Shown here piece after piece: positions 23,650 to 36,869 of a stretch of 64,000 bases of DNA. The notes beneath the pieces are model-generated. The model was given only the letters and a program-made list of their open reading frames with translations, ran no database searches and was not told the origin of the DNA. How positions within the stretch are numbered: the first letter of the stretch is position 1; each line of letters opens with the position of its first letter. The stretch covers positions 620,001-684,000 of the forward strand of contig JAFEUB010000792.1 of the NCBI GenBank assembly GCA_024529925.1, written 5' to 3'. The position numbers were made by a program, and so were the translations under genes. The DNA comes from Ophthalmolycus amberensis (taxonomy: Eukaryota; Chordata; Actinopteri; Perciformes; Zoarcidae).

Positions 23650-23688
23650 AAGTCACGTGACTAGGGACTCACGTGAGTCACGTGACTT
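23650..23688. promoter_or_regulatory. Cluster of three CACGTG palindromes
   Basis: AGTCACGTGACT occurs at 23651-23662 and 23676-23687, with ACTCACGTGAGT at 23667-23678 overlapping the second. The two outer sites contain GTCACGTGAC, the CLEAR/E-box form bound by MiT/TFE and other bHLH-zip factors. The 13-bp outer arms also form an inverted repeat. No gene start is known nearby, and the site sits at the edge of LINE debris, so function is uncertain. Confidence 0.35.
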
Positions 23689-25490
23689 ACGACAGGGAGT
23701 GACACTGGGTTGGTTGTTTTGGATGTTCTACTTTTCAAAAAAAAGATGTATTCCTTTCTGTTTTTATGAATGTGCCATCAGCAAAAGAAAAGAAAAGGCA
23801 TTGTGTGACACTGAAACCGTTGAATGGGATGATGTGCAATATAACATGTGTGGGCGGGAGTCTATGCTAAAAGGTTGCTTTTTAGTAACAAAAAATAGGT
23901 TCAAAAAGTTCAAAAAAAAAATAATTGAAGCTGAAATAAATCTACCATCACAGCCTCCAAGTGAACTGCTACCTTATCCCTCACTATACAGACAATAACT
24001 GGCAATCATCTTCTAAATCTGGATTTACCATCTAATCTGGTAATCACGGGGGTGAGCTCGGCAAATGCAGGCTTTGCAGGAATAATAAAATCATAATGTT
24101 CAGGGTATCCAGCAAAGGTCACCACAATGAGAAAAAAACACGAATGAAGCTGGGCGCTTTTCTGCTATGAGTTTATTTATTTTTTTTAACTCAAGGCGGT
24201 CATGGCACTCCTGCAAACTCCTGGTAAGAAAACACAGAAGCAGGGTGCAAAACGCTGTACTCTCCTTGACCAAAATTACAAAAAGCCACCTCAGGCTTCT
24301 AAACTTTGCTGATCAGGACCTTACTCTTACCTCAACCACTTGTTTGCGCCATTAGCATACAATGATGCATTAAATAAGCAGGTGCTCTGCACCTACACCA
24401 CAAACACAACTGAATTTGTAGAACTTGACTGACAAATTGTACCAAAACAATATACTGACATTCTTGATAAACCTGCTACTGCTGAGGAACACTGCCTTGT
24501 GAAAAGAGAAGGAAGTTGCCTTTCAACATTTGAAGATGCAACACAAAGTTATCTCAAGCTTAAAGCACCACCTACCCACCAAATCTAACCCGATACAGTA
24601 TTAACCAGACTCATGCAGGGAGATGAATGAAATATTTATTAATTTAACTTTTTGGGAATGTCCCTGGATAATGTATATACTGTACAAACACATGTCAAAA
24701 TGTGTTCTTTGGTTCCATCTTATTCATTCATTTGTATCCTAAAAGGCAGAAAGAAGAACATGGACTACATTACATTAAAATAGGTCAAAGTGATTTTCTA
24801 CAGAGGAGATAGAATCATATGGGTCACTGCATTATTTCTGGAAATTCAGATAGAACAAGTGTTGTAGGATTGTTGAAAATTACCAACCAATTTTATATAG
24901 GTGACCTAGTAGAGCGTCTATATTTGTCTTGAATTGGGCGTACTGTATGCAAGGAGTGGATTTGTCCCTCTCTCCTTCTTTTTCACATCTCATCTCACTT
25001 TATCTGGACTTTATCATCGTTGCTCTCTCCTTCTACATGGCTGCCTGTCTGTGTTAGCTGCCCATGGCTGTCAAGGATACTACAAAACCACAATGAATTT
25101 GCATTTTGAAAGCCATTCACTTGTGTCATGTTTCCACGTAATATCTCAAGGTCTTATTTTAGAGAGTTGGGTAGAATGACTCTCAATCATGCCTGATTTC
25201 AAACAAATAGGCTTAAAAATACTCCCTACATGAACTCTTCATTTTTCTTTCCAACTCAAAAACACTTCTGAGAAGAGTTGTCATTTTGAATCCAAGGGAC
25301 TGGGGATTAGAAAACAGGACTTGAGATTTCCTCTTTGGCGTTTGGCTTGACTTGGACTCAACTAGGCCAGCTCAGTTTGTCTTGTCTAAGGCGATCTTGA
25401 CTTTCGGGATGGTCACAGTCTCACCCTCCGTAGCTGAGCATCCCTGTCTCTTCGTCTTTATCTCTCTCTCTCAGCTGCTATCTCCTTCTT
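23689..25490. other. Intergenic, nothing recognised
   Basis: No gene or repeat family is seen. Short A-rich and T-rich runs occur near 23915 and 24177-24188. Confidence 0.5.
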
Positions 25491-25510
25491 TGTGTGTGTG
25501 TGTGTGTGTG
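25491..25510. repeat. (TG)n microsatellite
   Basis: Ten perfect TG units after a CT-rich stretch. Confidence 0.9.
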
Positions 25511-28166
25511 CACGCTACAAACCACTCCTCCTTCTTCTATCCTCCTCGTCTCCTTCCCTCTCGGTGCCCTCTGTCTCAGTCACCCTGTAGCGAACAGGTG
25601 TATCTGTCTCTCTCCTGATGAGTTTATTACTCCGAAGTGTCTCCATAGTCCCCGTGGACCCCCTGCCTCCTAATACGCTTAGCCCTCACAGCTTATGTCA
25701 TCCAGAGTGGGTGGTCTGATAACGCTCCACTTGATCAAGCCATCCACATCAGGGTCCATCTGGTCCACAGTCACTTCGGTCAGCTTGTATGTCAGGGAAT
25801 AGACACACATCCACACAGAGTAACCTTTCCCCACCCATTAAAGCTGATGGGAATGACACTGCACTGTGGTACCACGGTGACCAGCTTTCCAGACCTGGGG
25901 AACATTTCTAGACATCTTTTTTCCTTTCTTTTTTCCCCTCAGTGAACAGGTATGGAGATTAATGCAGAGAGACCCAGCTTGGTTCCTTCAACACATCAAA
26001 CTGCCTGGCTCTCAAGAAGAATCAGGAGGTCCATTATGCATACAGCAGATAAACGGCTGAATTCTCAGTTCATACTCAAAAAGTATATACCCAGGTATAT
26101 ACATCCCAGGTTTAAATGAATAAAGCTTTAATACTTTAATTTAGAGCTGCAAATGTCCTCTCAACAATTGGAACAACAAAGCACGGTAGAAGGATAAGGT
26201 AATGATTATAAAAGCAATGATTGTTTTCAGCTTTTCAAATCAGTACACACTGACACTTTTTTTGTCCCCTTTTCAATTAATATCACAAACCTGTTAGCAC
26301 ACAGTTGTTATTGACATCTCCAGCAAATATGGATCGTGTGTGATGCCTCCTGATGGAGATAGTTCCAATACTTTCCTTTTAGCTCTGTTTTTGGTCTTCA
26401 CCAATTCTCGGGGGAAATACTTCTCTCTCTAGCTTCCACGATGTTTAAGTTTACGAACCAAAGCTGGTGAGAGCGACAAGAAGTGAACAGAAACAAGTGA
26501 AGTTGAGGGCCTGTAAACCAGACATTATGTTGAAAGATGCTGAGATTTTCCATTGAGCTGAGAGGAACTGAGATCATTTGTTGTGGGTTAACCTCTACAA
26601 GCGACCTGCTTTCACATTACACATAGTCATTTCATCCATTGTTTATATAAAAATGTTGATTATAGCAGCTTAAAGCCATACAATGTATCCCATGGTATGT
26701 AATACAGTCACAGCATCAATCACAATACAACTAATGGAAAAGTAAGTACTTTAGATTGAAGCAAAGAAAGGACACACTACTCTGATACACAGATCAGGAT
26801 CACATGTCACGAGATGCAATTACAATGTCTCAAGGTTCACAATGTGGTTTCACTGGCAGAGTTAAATGCTAGACTGTATCTTATTTTCATTCATGATACT
26901 ACCCTCCACTGTTTCGTATTCACACTACAGTATATCACAGTGCAGTATATAAATGACAGCAAGCTAACACATGTTCTGAGCAATCCATGGTGGCTCCGTG
27001 CTCTGATCCTGGGCAGCACAGGCGAAACAGGATGTAAATGTTTTGCTTGCCATCAACGGAGGAATGATCCCAGCCTCCATCTGCCTTGTTTTCTTCACTC
27101 TCTCTCCCTCTCACTTTGGTATTTTTGTCCCCTATCTTTTACTTGCAAATACCTGCGCACCCCCCAACCCCAGCCCCTGCTTTCCACCAGGAGATATCAA
27201 AGGGTTTGAAAGCAAGACAAAGACTCCAACCCATTCCCCATAGAGCGCTGCGGTGCCTGCGCTTAGATGTGCATTGTGCTGAAGTAAGAGTGCAGCACCT
27301 GACTCCCTCAGAGCGGCTGCATGTCTTTGTAGAGTCTCAAGGCCTTGAAGTATGCATACGGGTGTGTTCATCATCAGTAGATGTACACAACAGCAGGAGA
27401 CAACCTTCTGACTCTATGAAGTGCCTACAGGTGTTACTTACAATGATGTTTCACATGCAAAATGACACGAGCTATGGCACTTACATCCAGCACATTTCCC
27501 ACAAGCATCAGAGTTATTTACGGTGTGTTATTTGTCAGAGCTAAAGCAGCTTTGCACTCTTATAAGATGAATGAGCTGAGAAGTAATAACTTAGTGATAT
27601 GTTGTAGTCCATTTGTACCGTTCCCATTATCCATTCTCAGTGTTTTTTTTGTTTATTTTTATATTCCCACAGTCCACATCAATTTTCAAGAAAAGAAGTA
27701 CTCTCTACACTTTACAATATACTTTAATGTTTGGTTGTCCACGGCAACCACACGCTATGTCTTTGTTCTCCTTCTGTGGTTACAGAATATGCACCAAGCT
27801 TATACTAAGCAGGTCCTTTGAAAGGTCTTCATCTTCTTTTTACCGCAGGAGATTCATCTAAGACAACCTTAAAGGGTTCAAGCATTGCAAAAAAGAGCAT
27901 CCATCTGCTGATAGGAATGGTGTGGGAAACACATTAGCACCATCTAGTGGTGAGTTTAGAAGAGCCTTTCTGTCCCATTATGTGATCTCACATGTTTTTT
28001 TGTTGTCGTCTGTGGACTCATCACTGCAGTTTTTATTAGCAAAATATTTGTGGCCTCAAAAACACTTGAGCTTGCATGACAACATGCTTTACATGAATAA
28101 ATAATGTGCAGTACTGTATGTGTATAACATATACTGTATGGATGTTGGAATTAATTCAAATTAATT
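25511..28166. other. Intergenic, nothing recognised
   Basis: Open frames of up to 152 codons (27086-27544) have no recognisable domain. A short CATCTAGTGGTGAG match near 27941-27955 resembles the interior of the MITE at 613-964 but is too brief to call. Confidence 0.45.
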
Positions 28167-28202
28167 ATCTATCTATCTATCTATCTGTCAATCTATCTAT
28201 CT
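28167..28202. repeat. (ATCT)n tetranucleotide microsatellite
   Basis: Five ATCT units, a GTCA interruption, then three more units. Confidence 0.9.
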
Positions 28203-29300
28203 GTGTTTACTTTCTGGGAAATGCAGTGAGTTATACTGAAACACTGTCAGTCATGCCTTGCAGATCAAGTGCTCTGATTACAAGAAATCTCAAACCAGAG
28301 CTAATTATCAGATAATAAAGAATCCTGAATGTCAAGTAAATTATGAATTCACTTCCCGAATGTTCATGTAATTATCTCCAAATCTGTCCTTTTTCAAATC
28401 CCCCTTCACCTGTTTGAAAGTGCCAGTGATTCATGTTATATATAATAAATCAGCCCATTTGCCAGAGCATTTAGAGACTGCTAATAAGCCTTGCTCATGA
28501 AAGTCATGATTCCATCCCCAAACCATCTAAATCAAAGCCGTCCGTGCACATAACCAGCCTTTCTGTGCACATGCCACGGTATTCTCACCATGTGATTTGT
28601 AGGGATTTTCTGATTTGTGTTGCTCAAATTGATGTGAAAGGTTGTTTCCATGTGTAAAATTGGAGTCGAATTCCATCTGAGAGGTCCAGTTTCTTTGTTG
28701 TACAGTTTTATTATTTGTCTTTGGTTATAACTTCGTTGTGAAATGTGAGAGCAGGAGCTTGAAATAAAGGGAATGTAAAAATGGAATCAATTTGGGCTCA
28801 TGTTAAACCACTGTCTATGTGTGGCCTTGTGGCATCCACATTTATTTATAACCGTAACATGTGCCTGATAATTAATGTAGAAGACTCCACGTCAAACCTA
28901 AATGCTTTGAAGTCCACATTGCAAGAATCATTTGTTGTTATGGATCTGTCTATGGAAGTTGATTTATCTGGTCAGGGTATTTTATATGATTCTGATTGTG
29001 GTACACAATTGCAGTTCAAATTTGTCAAAATCTGTAGGTACAATAAGAAACCATTGTTCCTAATATCATGCAAAATTTCAGGTAAATATATTCTGTACAT
29101 TAGATTATGTTGAATACATGTTAAATAGTTTGCTGTGTGTGTGTTTGTGTGTATTTATGTTTTTGTTTGTTTGTGTTTGTTGTTTTTATTACAGAACAAG
29201 TGAAGACAAGTACAGGGACACATAAACAGCGTAAAGAGATCATACAAAATAAAAATCATGGGGACAAACGCAAACTGAAGGGATGTGAGTGTTAGTGTTT
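28203..29300. other. Intergenic, nothing recognised
   Basis: Contains a T/G-rich low-complexity stretch at about 29130-29190. A 110-codon open frame at 28781-29113 has no recognisable features. Confidence 0.5.
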
Positions 29301-29318
29301 GTGTGTGTGTGTGTGTGT
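29301..29318. repeat. (GT)n microsatellite
   Basis: Nine GT units. Confidence 0.85.
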
Positions 29319-30160
29319 TATGTTGGAGCTTGATTTGTAACACACCAAGAGAGTTACTTGTGGTGAAGTTTAAATTATGTAGTTCTCAAAATTCCTTTTT
29401 GAGAAAGACCTGTGGCGATAGTGCTGGTGGTCTCAGTCATGGTGTTTTAAAGGTGGATAACTTCAGATAACCTGTAGAATAATTCAGTTAATTCACCAGG
29501 CCAAAGTCACTTTAGGATGAGGTAGAAGTGGAAAGCTGCTTTAGCGGACTACTGGACTGACTGACTGTGTTCATGGAACCAGTTGATGATTTCTTTATTA
29601 ATCTCTCCTGCTGTCTGCAAAAGAAGTCCTTCGTTACCCTGTCTGCATGACTTCAATGTCAAGGACCCAGAAAAAGACAGAATCAGAGAGGGTGACTGTG
29701 TTGTATGACATGGAAAAAGTGAAATGATTACAAAACAAAGAGAGGTATAATTCAGGGAAAAATGTACTCCCATGTACATAATCAGTAAATACAGAATAGT
29801 TGAAAATGTAATTCATAGGAAATTGGGTTTGGGTTGATGTTATTGAACAGGCATTTCTTTGATGCAGGTTATATAAATGATGTGGCCGTCAGTCAGAAAA
29901 TGTCACTGGATGTTCTGGTTTGTTATATATTTGTCCTTGCCTCTGGTATTTCCTTTTTGATCCAACTCTTTTTTTGCCCAGTCCTCCAATTCCTGTAGTG
30001 AAGGCCACGCTTGAGGCATGAGTAAACATAGTAATTTATGGACACTGTTTGTAATTGTAGTCTTCTGTTAGGACTCAAGGAAGAAGAAGGCATGAAATCA
30101 CAACGTGATATCTTTTGGGGTCTTATTATGGACACAAGTGGGCACAGTAGGAAACTAAAA
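29319..30160. other. Intergenic, nothing recognised
   Basis: No gene, RNA gene or repeat family recognised. Confidence 0.5.
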
Positions 30161-30225
30161 GAAAGAGAGAGGGCAAGAGAAAGGGAGAGAGAGAGAGAGA
30201 GAGAGAGGGCAAGAGAGAGAGAGAA
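30161..30225. repeat. (GA)n purine tract
   Basis: Imperfect GA-rich tract with an uninterrupted core near 30185-30207. It produces spurious Ser/Leu and Arg/Glu open frames. Confidence 0.9.
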
Positions 30226-30696
30226 ACACGTAGACCATGACAGTCTACACAGTGAATTTGTCAAGATAAAATCTTAATATAAGTGTTATTGAAAATGTAT
30301 TCATAGTGCTTGTCATTTCTTATTTAAATCATCTTAGCTATATTTGTGAGAGTATGGGTTGTGATTGTGATTCATTTTAAATGTAATGTCATTTTTAAGA
30401 CATTTATGTGTTATCAATAGCTGAAAATCAATTATATATAGCTTCTGCCTTTATCTTTCTTTCAGGTTCAGCCTTCCATAGAGCCTGCAATATGAAGGAG
30501 AGGGGATAAATCTCATTTGCTGCATTCAATTAAAAAAAACAACCTTTAAAAATAACCTTCAAATGGGTTTTTGCAAATGCATCACAAATGTGACACAAAC
30601 GGAAAAACAACCATTAATATAATAAAAAAAGTTAGTTGTAGCCTTAACATCCACAGAATGACGCACATGTTGTACAATTGTATGATTCACTCTGGT
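30226..30696. other. Intergenic, nothing recognised
   Basis: AT-rich sequence without recognisable features. Confidence 0.5.
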
Positions 30697-30700
30697 TATA

Positions 30701-30735
<35 letters not shown>
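30697..30735. repeat. (TA)n microsatellite
   Basis: About 18 TA units with one CA interruption near 30719. Confidence 0.9.
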
Positions 30736-31021
30736 TCGTTAAATTTGATTTATTATCTCAATGTTATGCCTTTGGCTCTGTTTGGTTTACAGCTTAACAG
30801 TTGGATAACAGCAACGCCATGACAAGACTAGCACTCCCCATGGTGCTGATTTTGCGTCTGGGACCGGCTAGGGTGCTATTGCTATTCTGGCTGCTCTCTC
30901 TCTCCCCTTGCCCACACCAGTGGGAAGGTTGCAGCCAGCAGGAAGTTCCAGTCAATAACGTCTAATCATTGACTTCACCCGTTGCATATCATAGATAAGC
31001 TGGAGTAGTAAAGTAGCCTTC

Positions 31022-31975
31022 TTCAACCTATATCTCGAGCAATCATTTAGGGCGTGCCCTCATTTTCAATGGTGCAATAAGTACAATTAAAACAGAATAA
31101 TTACACGAGAAAAATAAATAAGAAAATATATAACCAGCCAACAACAGAACACATTTTAAAACAGTTAGAGTAGTCTAGTAGTACTATAGTAGTAAACAGC
31201 AGAGCAGTCTGTAATCACAGTTTTAAATTGGCCTATAGGTGCAATTGTGTTTTAACGTGTGTTGTAAATAGTGTGTGCAGCACAAACACTAAAATTGTTG
31301 CCATTAAGGGCTTTATACATTTATGAATAGAAACCAATGTCTATCACGTCTTTCTGTTAGAGATGCCCACCCAACCTTTTCATACAAGATGCAATGGTGA
31401 GTAGAATAACTGTCACCGGCAATAAATCCTAAGGCGGAGTGATAAACTGAATCTAACGGTTTAAGAGTGGAGGCAGAGGCGTGCATAAATAATGTCACCA
31501 TAATCCAAGACAGACAGGAAGACTGCCTCAATTATTAGCTTCAGACTGAACATAGGGAAAATAGCTCCCTGCTTATGTAGAGATATCCAATTTTTACCAA
31601 TGTGAAATTCAAACAGAATTTTTTGATCCAGCCAGATACCAAGATATTTATACTCTGATACCCTGTCAATACCATTTACATTCAGACTGGTAATATGCAA
31701 GCCATTGGCCACAATATAGATAAAGATTTTAGTGGCTGAGTGTGAATTATTAACAAAGCAATACAGAACTGTGTCATCCGCATAAAGATGGGAATTACAA
31801 TTTGATAAGAGGGATGTAATATTGTTAATATAGATTATTAAGAACCCAATCTTGAACCTTCATGAACCCCTTTTGACAGTGGTAGGAATACACAACGATC
31901 ATTTTCCAAAATCCCACTTTGCTGTATGAGACAGGTAGTCCTGTAACCATTTCCACAGGACTTCTAATCAAAACT
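31022..31975 (-). mobile_element. Degenerate LINE remnant, RT C-terminal half
   Basis: On the minus strand, short frames in order give WLQDYLSHT near 31940, a GVPQGS-like block near 31865, YINNITSLLSN and LYADDT (YADD catalytic box, 31774-31785), RVSEYKYLGIWLDQK (about 31660), LSVLDYGDIIY, then STLKPLDSVYHSALGFIAGD and HHCILYEKVGWASLTERRDR in another frame. The order is that of the RT palm, thumb and C-terminal region of a non-LTR retrotransposon common in fish. The 3' UTR ends near 31022 with the ATTGAAAATGAGGGC... and TTGCTCGAG motifs of that family. Several frameshifts and stops are present, and the 5' half is missing. Clade assignment is uncertain. Confidence 0.7.
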
Positions 31976-33910
31976 AATATCATAACCAATTGTTGGTTGT
32001 AGTGTTTCTGTCGTCAGTCTCGTGCTTTATCTGTACTCAGGTCCTTACTGCATTCTTAAAAGCCAAGGTGTCAAGTTAAGAACAAAGATCTTTGACTGTA
32101 CTTGTCAGGAAAGTTATACTGATAAGAAGTTTGAGTCAACACCGTCCTCATCGAAAAATAGCACTGATAGTTTGTTCAAACACAAACAAAACTTTATTTA
32201 TATTTTTGAGCTAAATGATCTCTTGTTGGTGGCGATTAAAAGATTGTCCTCTCTCACAAAGAAAAGCCGCAAGTGGCATCACGTTGTTATAACTCCACAA
32301 AACCTTCTAGACAGGGTGTCAGGGTAGATACTCGGGGAAAAAACAACAGTCCAAATTTGACAAAAGCGTGCAGTTAGTTTCTTTTAATCATAACCAGGAT
32401 CTTCCCTTAACCCTAATCGAGTTTGAGTATAGTTGTCCTGACTAAACCTAATCGTGTAACCATAGAGGTGGAAGATCTGAACATGCTTGATGAGAAACTG
32501 TCTTTTAAGAAAGAGGACTTGTTGGGCAAGTCATACTACCGATAGGACTGCCAGCTCAGAAAATGCGCACATGGGTCATGGACAATGTTTTTTTGTCTTT
32601 TGGGATGAAGACTTGTTGAAGTCAAAAAGTCCTTGTTGAACAGAGGAGAAGGGAGAGATGAAACGTCCAGATTAACGGGTAATGGCAAAACGACCGGCGG
32701 AGTTTTGCCAGTGGGTGAAGGGGGAGCTCAGGCGCTGGCGCCATGGAGGGAGGCCAAGCGGCGTTCATCTGCATGTACTGTCCGCTCTGCAGTGACACAG
32801 AGACGGTTAAAAAGCAGCAGGTTTCCTTTGAACGAACTAGATCTGAGCCACATTGTTTTGGCAATGATAATAATTTATTTGGCCACTTATATCCAAACAC
32901 ACATCTCTTCCTGCTTCTCTCCATATTGCCCTGCTACTACAATCCACAAATGTGTTATGTGACCGATGTAGCTAAGTAGTCGCCCAAAGTCTCATTTGAT
33001 TGGACTATTGTTTGTGCACGCCCCGAAGTGCAGGATGAGTCATCAAACTTTTGAAACCGTGACTGAAGCTAAAGACGTTCTAACACTGTTTCAATAGGAC
33101 TGTAAATAACCCCAGCAGGCTTGCAACTCTCTTGTAGTCCAATACCTACTGTGTGACATTTACTTATAGTTAGCTGTGAAAATATAACACTGTGCAGATA
33201 TGCATGCGACATTCTGTACAAAGTGTAATTCACTACTTGATGAAAGACTGATACCCTGTCTAAGAAAGGGGTAGGTGTTTACTTCTGCATACTTCCTTTC
33301 GGAAATGTATGTATTATTTATAATCTGCTGTATATGTTTACTGTTCACTTTCTTGGTTGTTCTTGTTTAGTTTTCTTGCATGCGGGTGACAAAATATGCA
33401 TTCCTGCCAATGGTTTCACACCACCCCACTGTTGTACAGGTGGCGCTAATACAACACAGGCAGGAAAGAAGAAAGGAACAGAGGAACGATTGCAAATGGA
33501 TGTGAACAAGGCAGGTTTAAACCTTTAAGGAAAATCTGTTTGGCAATGTTCTATGAGGAAGATAACAGATTTAACATGCTTGTTAGGATACAGAACGTGT
33601 TTTGGTGAGTAGCACTGAATGTGAACAAGAACGTTTTAAAGGAATATTTGTTGACTTTGAATTTAATCAAGATCGTATGTTCCCACACACCAAACGATGT
33701 TATATTTCCAGTGTATTTTATTTTCAACATGAAAACATAAAAACTCATACATCCATTGTATTTTCTGTCTTCAGTAAATCTTGGAGTCATGATGAATATT
33801 GATAGGATGAAATTAATAAGGTAAGCAAAGCAAGTTAATTGAAACCAGCTGTACAGAGGAAGAATGTAAATTAGAGGCAGAAAAAGAGACAAGGAGGATT
33901 TGTGGTTTAT
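31976..33910. other. Intergenic, nothing recognised
   Basis: No supported gene. A 78-codon frame at 32743 begins in a good ATG context and has CMYCPLC, but shows no family resemblance. Confidence 0.45.
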
Positions 33911-33960
33911 AAAATGGCTCAGTGCTGTAAAACCAAGTCCTGAAGGTTTAAATCCTCATT
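33911..33960 (+). repeat. Possible tRNA-derived SINE head
   Basis: TGGCTCAGTGC (33915-33925) resembles a pol III A box, and GGTTTAAATCC (33945-33955) resembles a B box about 30 bases downstream, the usual tRNA spacing. No cloverleaf can be folded convincingly, so this is not a tRNA gene. It may be the head of an old SINE. Confidence 0.3.
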
Positions 33961-36550
33961 ATAAACAGTGAACACACAACAAAGGCTCTCACACAGGCAT
34001 TTGCACTACACTTTAACATACTGTATCACTGGCATAACTTTGAGTTCTAAAACACTATTATTCTGAGACGCCATTTAAAAAGAAACCCAATCTTACTTGG
34101 ATTTCTGTGGCTCCTCAGCAGCTGTGAGTTCCTCAAATTCTTACACCATGTTATCACAGTCGCAACAGCACTGTTCACGATAGCAATAGTCAAATAGTGG
34201 CTATAGAAACAGAGTAGCAATTTTACAGCACAAAGCGAAGTTGCATTAAAAGGACAAAAATGAAATAGTTTAGACACAAACCGGCAGCAATTTAGTTCCA
34301 GATCCTCTTTTCTCACAGGATAGTTTGAATTGTCTCTGGTTGGAACACATATACACTTTTGTCGTGTTTCTCATTGCTCTCCCCTTCTTGCTCTTCAAAA
34401 TGAACGTACAGGACAGAAAGAGGAGGGTGCAAAAACTGACTGTTTATGAAGAGAAATGCAATCCTAAAGATAATTTGACTTCATATTTTGTCTCTTTTTT
34501 TCAAAAGCACAATATTCATAAGAGAGAGAGACATGAAAAGCAGGTCTTATCACATAGTGTATAGTGATCAGCACATAACCTTTCTTATTCTTGAACACAT
34601 ATGTACATGTCTATTTTGAAACAGCCTATGTTTTTGATTGCTATAATTACATTTATACTGTATCACAGCAGCAAACTTATAATAAGGAGGTGGGTTGCTT
34701 GAAGAGGTAAACATGTCATTTTAGAAGAAAGAAAACCACGATTCACAAACCTCTCTCTCTTTCTCTCTGTGCTCACTAAAATGTGCTGTTGGCATGCATA
34801 CAGTACATACGATGTGTTAGATGGACATACTCTCGGGACACTCTGCTTAAGCTTATAATTTAAAATAATAAGAATAAAAAGCTTGAAAAACATTGGACAA
34901 AAACTAATCACTAGAGACAAAATGAATGAGAATACTATATGAATGTATAGAATTGACTTTATGTTCCAACTAAATGTTTGTCGTTGTCTTGTAGACTGCC
35001 TATTGTACAGTGGTAAAATCAGACACAAATCAAAAGAATAAAATAATAATCTCACTCCCTTCTGTCATGTTCTCTTTTAGAAAAAAGTTTTGAGAACCCT
35101 CTTTGACTTTGCAAAATGCCGAGTTATTTTTAATGTAGATCTTTCTCTCTGCTTCTGTCTATTCGTACGGCCTGGCATGCAGACAGTTCCTAAGCAACGG
35201 AAAACACGCATTACCCTCGATAGCAACATCCCCCCTCACACTCCCACCGCCGGTCCTCACAAAAACATGAGCCTGCACCTCTTCAGCGTCTCCGTTTCCC
35301 CAGATCCTCCGAAAGAGGCAGAAAATGAGTCTCCTCTTTGATGTCGAAGCCTAATGCAGGCAGCACAGTGAACACTGTATACCACCGTGGTAATGGAGAA
35401 CAATGCCCAAGGAGGTGCGCGGGTGTGACCCTTGACCTTTCAATCCTTCTTTGCCTCACTTAATACTACCACCTACAATCCCTAGCACTTCTCATTAAAG
35501 GGCACTTCCCATTAGAGTGAGTCAGTCCCTCAGAGCATCTGACTACAAGGCTTGGGTTATTTCTCATCAGTGCCAGGCTGCATCCATTATGTCTTCTCCT
35601 TCTCTGTGTCTCTATGCCTGAAACAAAACTAGCATGCATAAACATAACAGAAAATGTAGCTTTATTTGGAAAAACAGAACCTACATAGAGAATAAGCAAG
35701 AGTCTGTCGAATAAATACAACTCCAGCACTGTTTAAGGTGAAGATCTGGATTAAAAACAAGTATCTAAGATGCCTTTTTGTGTGAAAGTAAAGTCTCCTT
35801 CTGATTTAATGAGAGATAAGACACTTCTAAGATACTTCTGAACACAAATCTGGGAATACTTTGCACAGATGGTCTCAAACACAATCACAGGAAGGCTTCA
35901 GGTTGCTGCTAAAGACATGATACTAGTGCAAAGAACATACATATAAGTTTCACTAATGGCTGTGCCAAAGCTAAATATTTCAGACATGTTTTAAACCTTA
36001 ACTAAAATAATAAAAAATGTATAGTTTGCTATATATACACAACATATATTTAACATGTATTGGACAATATACAAAATATATCTGATGGGTCCAGACACAA
36101 TTGATCGAAAATCAGATGAAACTTATCGTATTTGTGCTGTACCAAATTATATTGATGCTTTCAAACCTTTTTGTAGTTTGGATATTCTGGATTTGCTGGG
36201 TATGTTTTACATCTTCATTGCAACCTGTGATGACCTTTGAAGCAAAACCTTTGAAGCAAAACAAAAAGAGTGGGAACAACTGCTTTATTATAAAACGATT
36301 AGACTTAAGTATATTCATCTTTCTTTATGTATGTACCATTCAAAATTATAATAACGAAAGGTATCACGACCATTGGTGCTTGAGACCTATCTCGCTTCAA
36401 TGAGACAATTCCACCTTGAAATCTTCAACTATTAGCTTCAGCATTGATCTGGCAAAAGTAAAGCATTTACGTCTTACCCTAGAACCCACAGCTCTGCCAG
36501 TTGTCAATCGTTGGTCCTCTGTGACGAGGTTTTTCTTTCTCTGAATGTCT
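33961..36550. other. Intergenic, nothing recognised
   Basis: AT-rich sequence. The 130-codon frame at 34663-35055 (minus) is hydrophobic but shows no family resemblance or conserved motif. Confidence 0.45.
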
Positions 36551-36572
36551 TAAATCTAAATCTAAATCTAAA
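36551..36572. repeat. Short tandem repeat of TAAATC
   Basis: Three to four hexamer units of TAAATC. Confidence 0.8.
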
Positions 36573-36833
36573 ATTTTCTCCTCGTAGCTGATGAACAAGG
36601 GCATTAAAACGTGGTTTTTGCAGATAACACATGAGACTAATGTAAGCTGATTTGGGAATTTAGTGTGGGGCGGCTGCTATGCTGGTGCACTGAACTGACA
36701 CTAACTAGACAGTGGAGTAAATACTATATTACTCCAAAGGTGCATTAAAGAATATAAATCAGTATTAATGTTGAGTGTAGGGATCAATGAACCAAAAGAA
36801 CATGACAAATCAATATTTTTAATACAACATCAA

Positions 36834-36869
36834 TATCCATCAGAGTATTTTGCAATACTCTGATGGATA
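36834..36869. repeat. Perfect 16-bp inverted repeat with 4-base loop
   Basis: Arm TATCCATCAGAGTATT (36834-36849), loop TTGC, and the exact reverse complement at 36854-36869. A second, AT-rich 16-bp palindrome, TTGTAATATATTACAA, follows at 36891-36906. No T tract, promoter or recognised element accompanies them. Confidence 0.9.

Noticed and set aside
28167..28202. Interrupted repeats as a possible CRISPR-like array
   Set aside because: It is a simple ATCT microsatellite with one interruption. No repeat-spacer structure exists anywhere in the window, and the genome is eukaryotic.
29923..30277. Ser/Leu-rich and Arg/Glu-rich frames
   Set aside because: They are translations of the (GA)n tract at 30161-30225.
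32743..32979. 78-codon frame with a good ATG context and a CxxCxxC motif
   Set aside because: The Cys spacing continues no known zinc-binding fold, and the rest looks random.
34663..35055. Hydrophobic 130-codon minus-strand frame, possible receptor-like membrane protein
   Set aside because: Hydrophobicity follows from AT-rich codons. There are no conserved motifs and no family resemblance.
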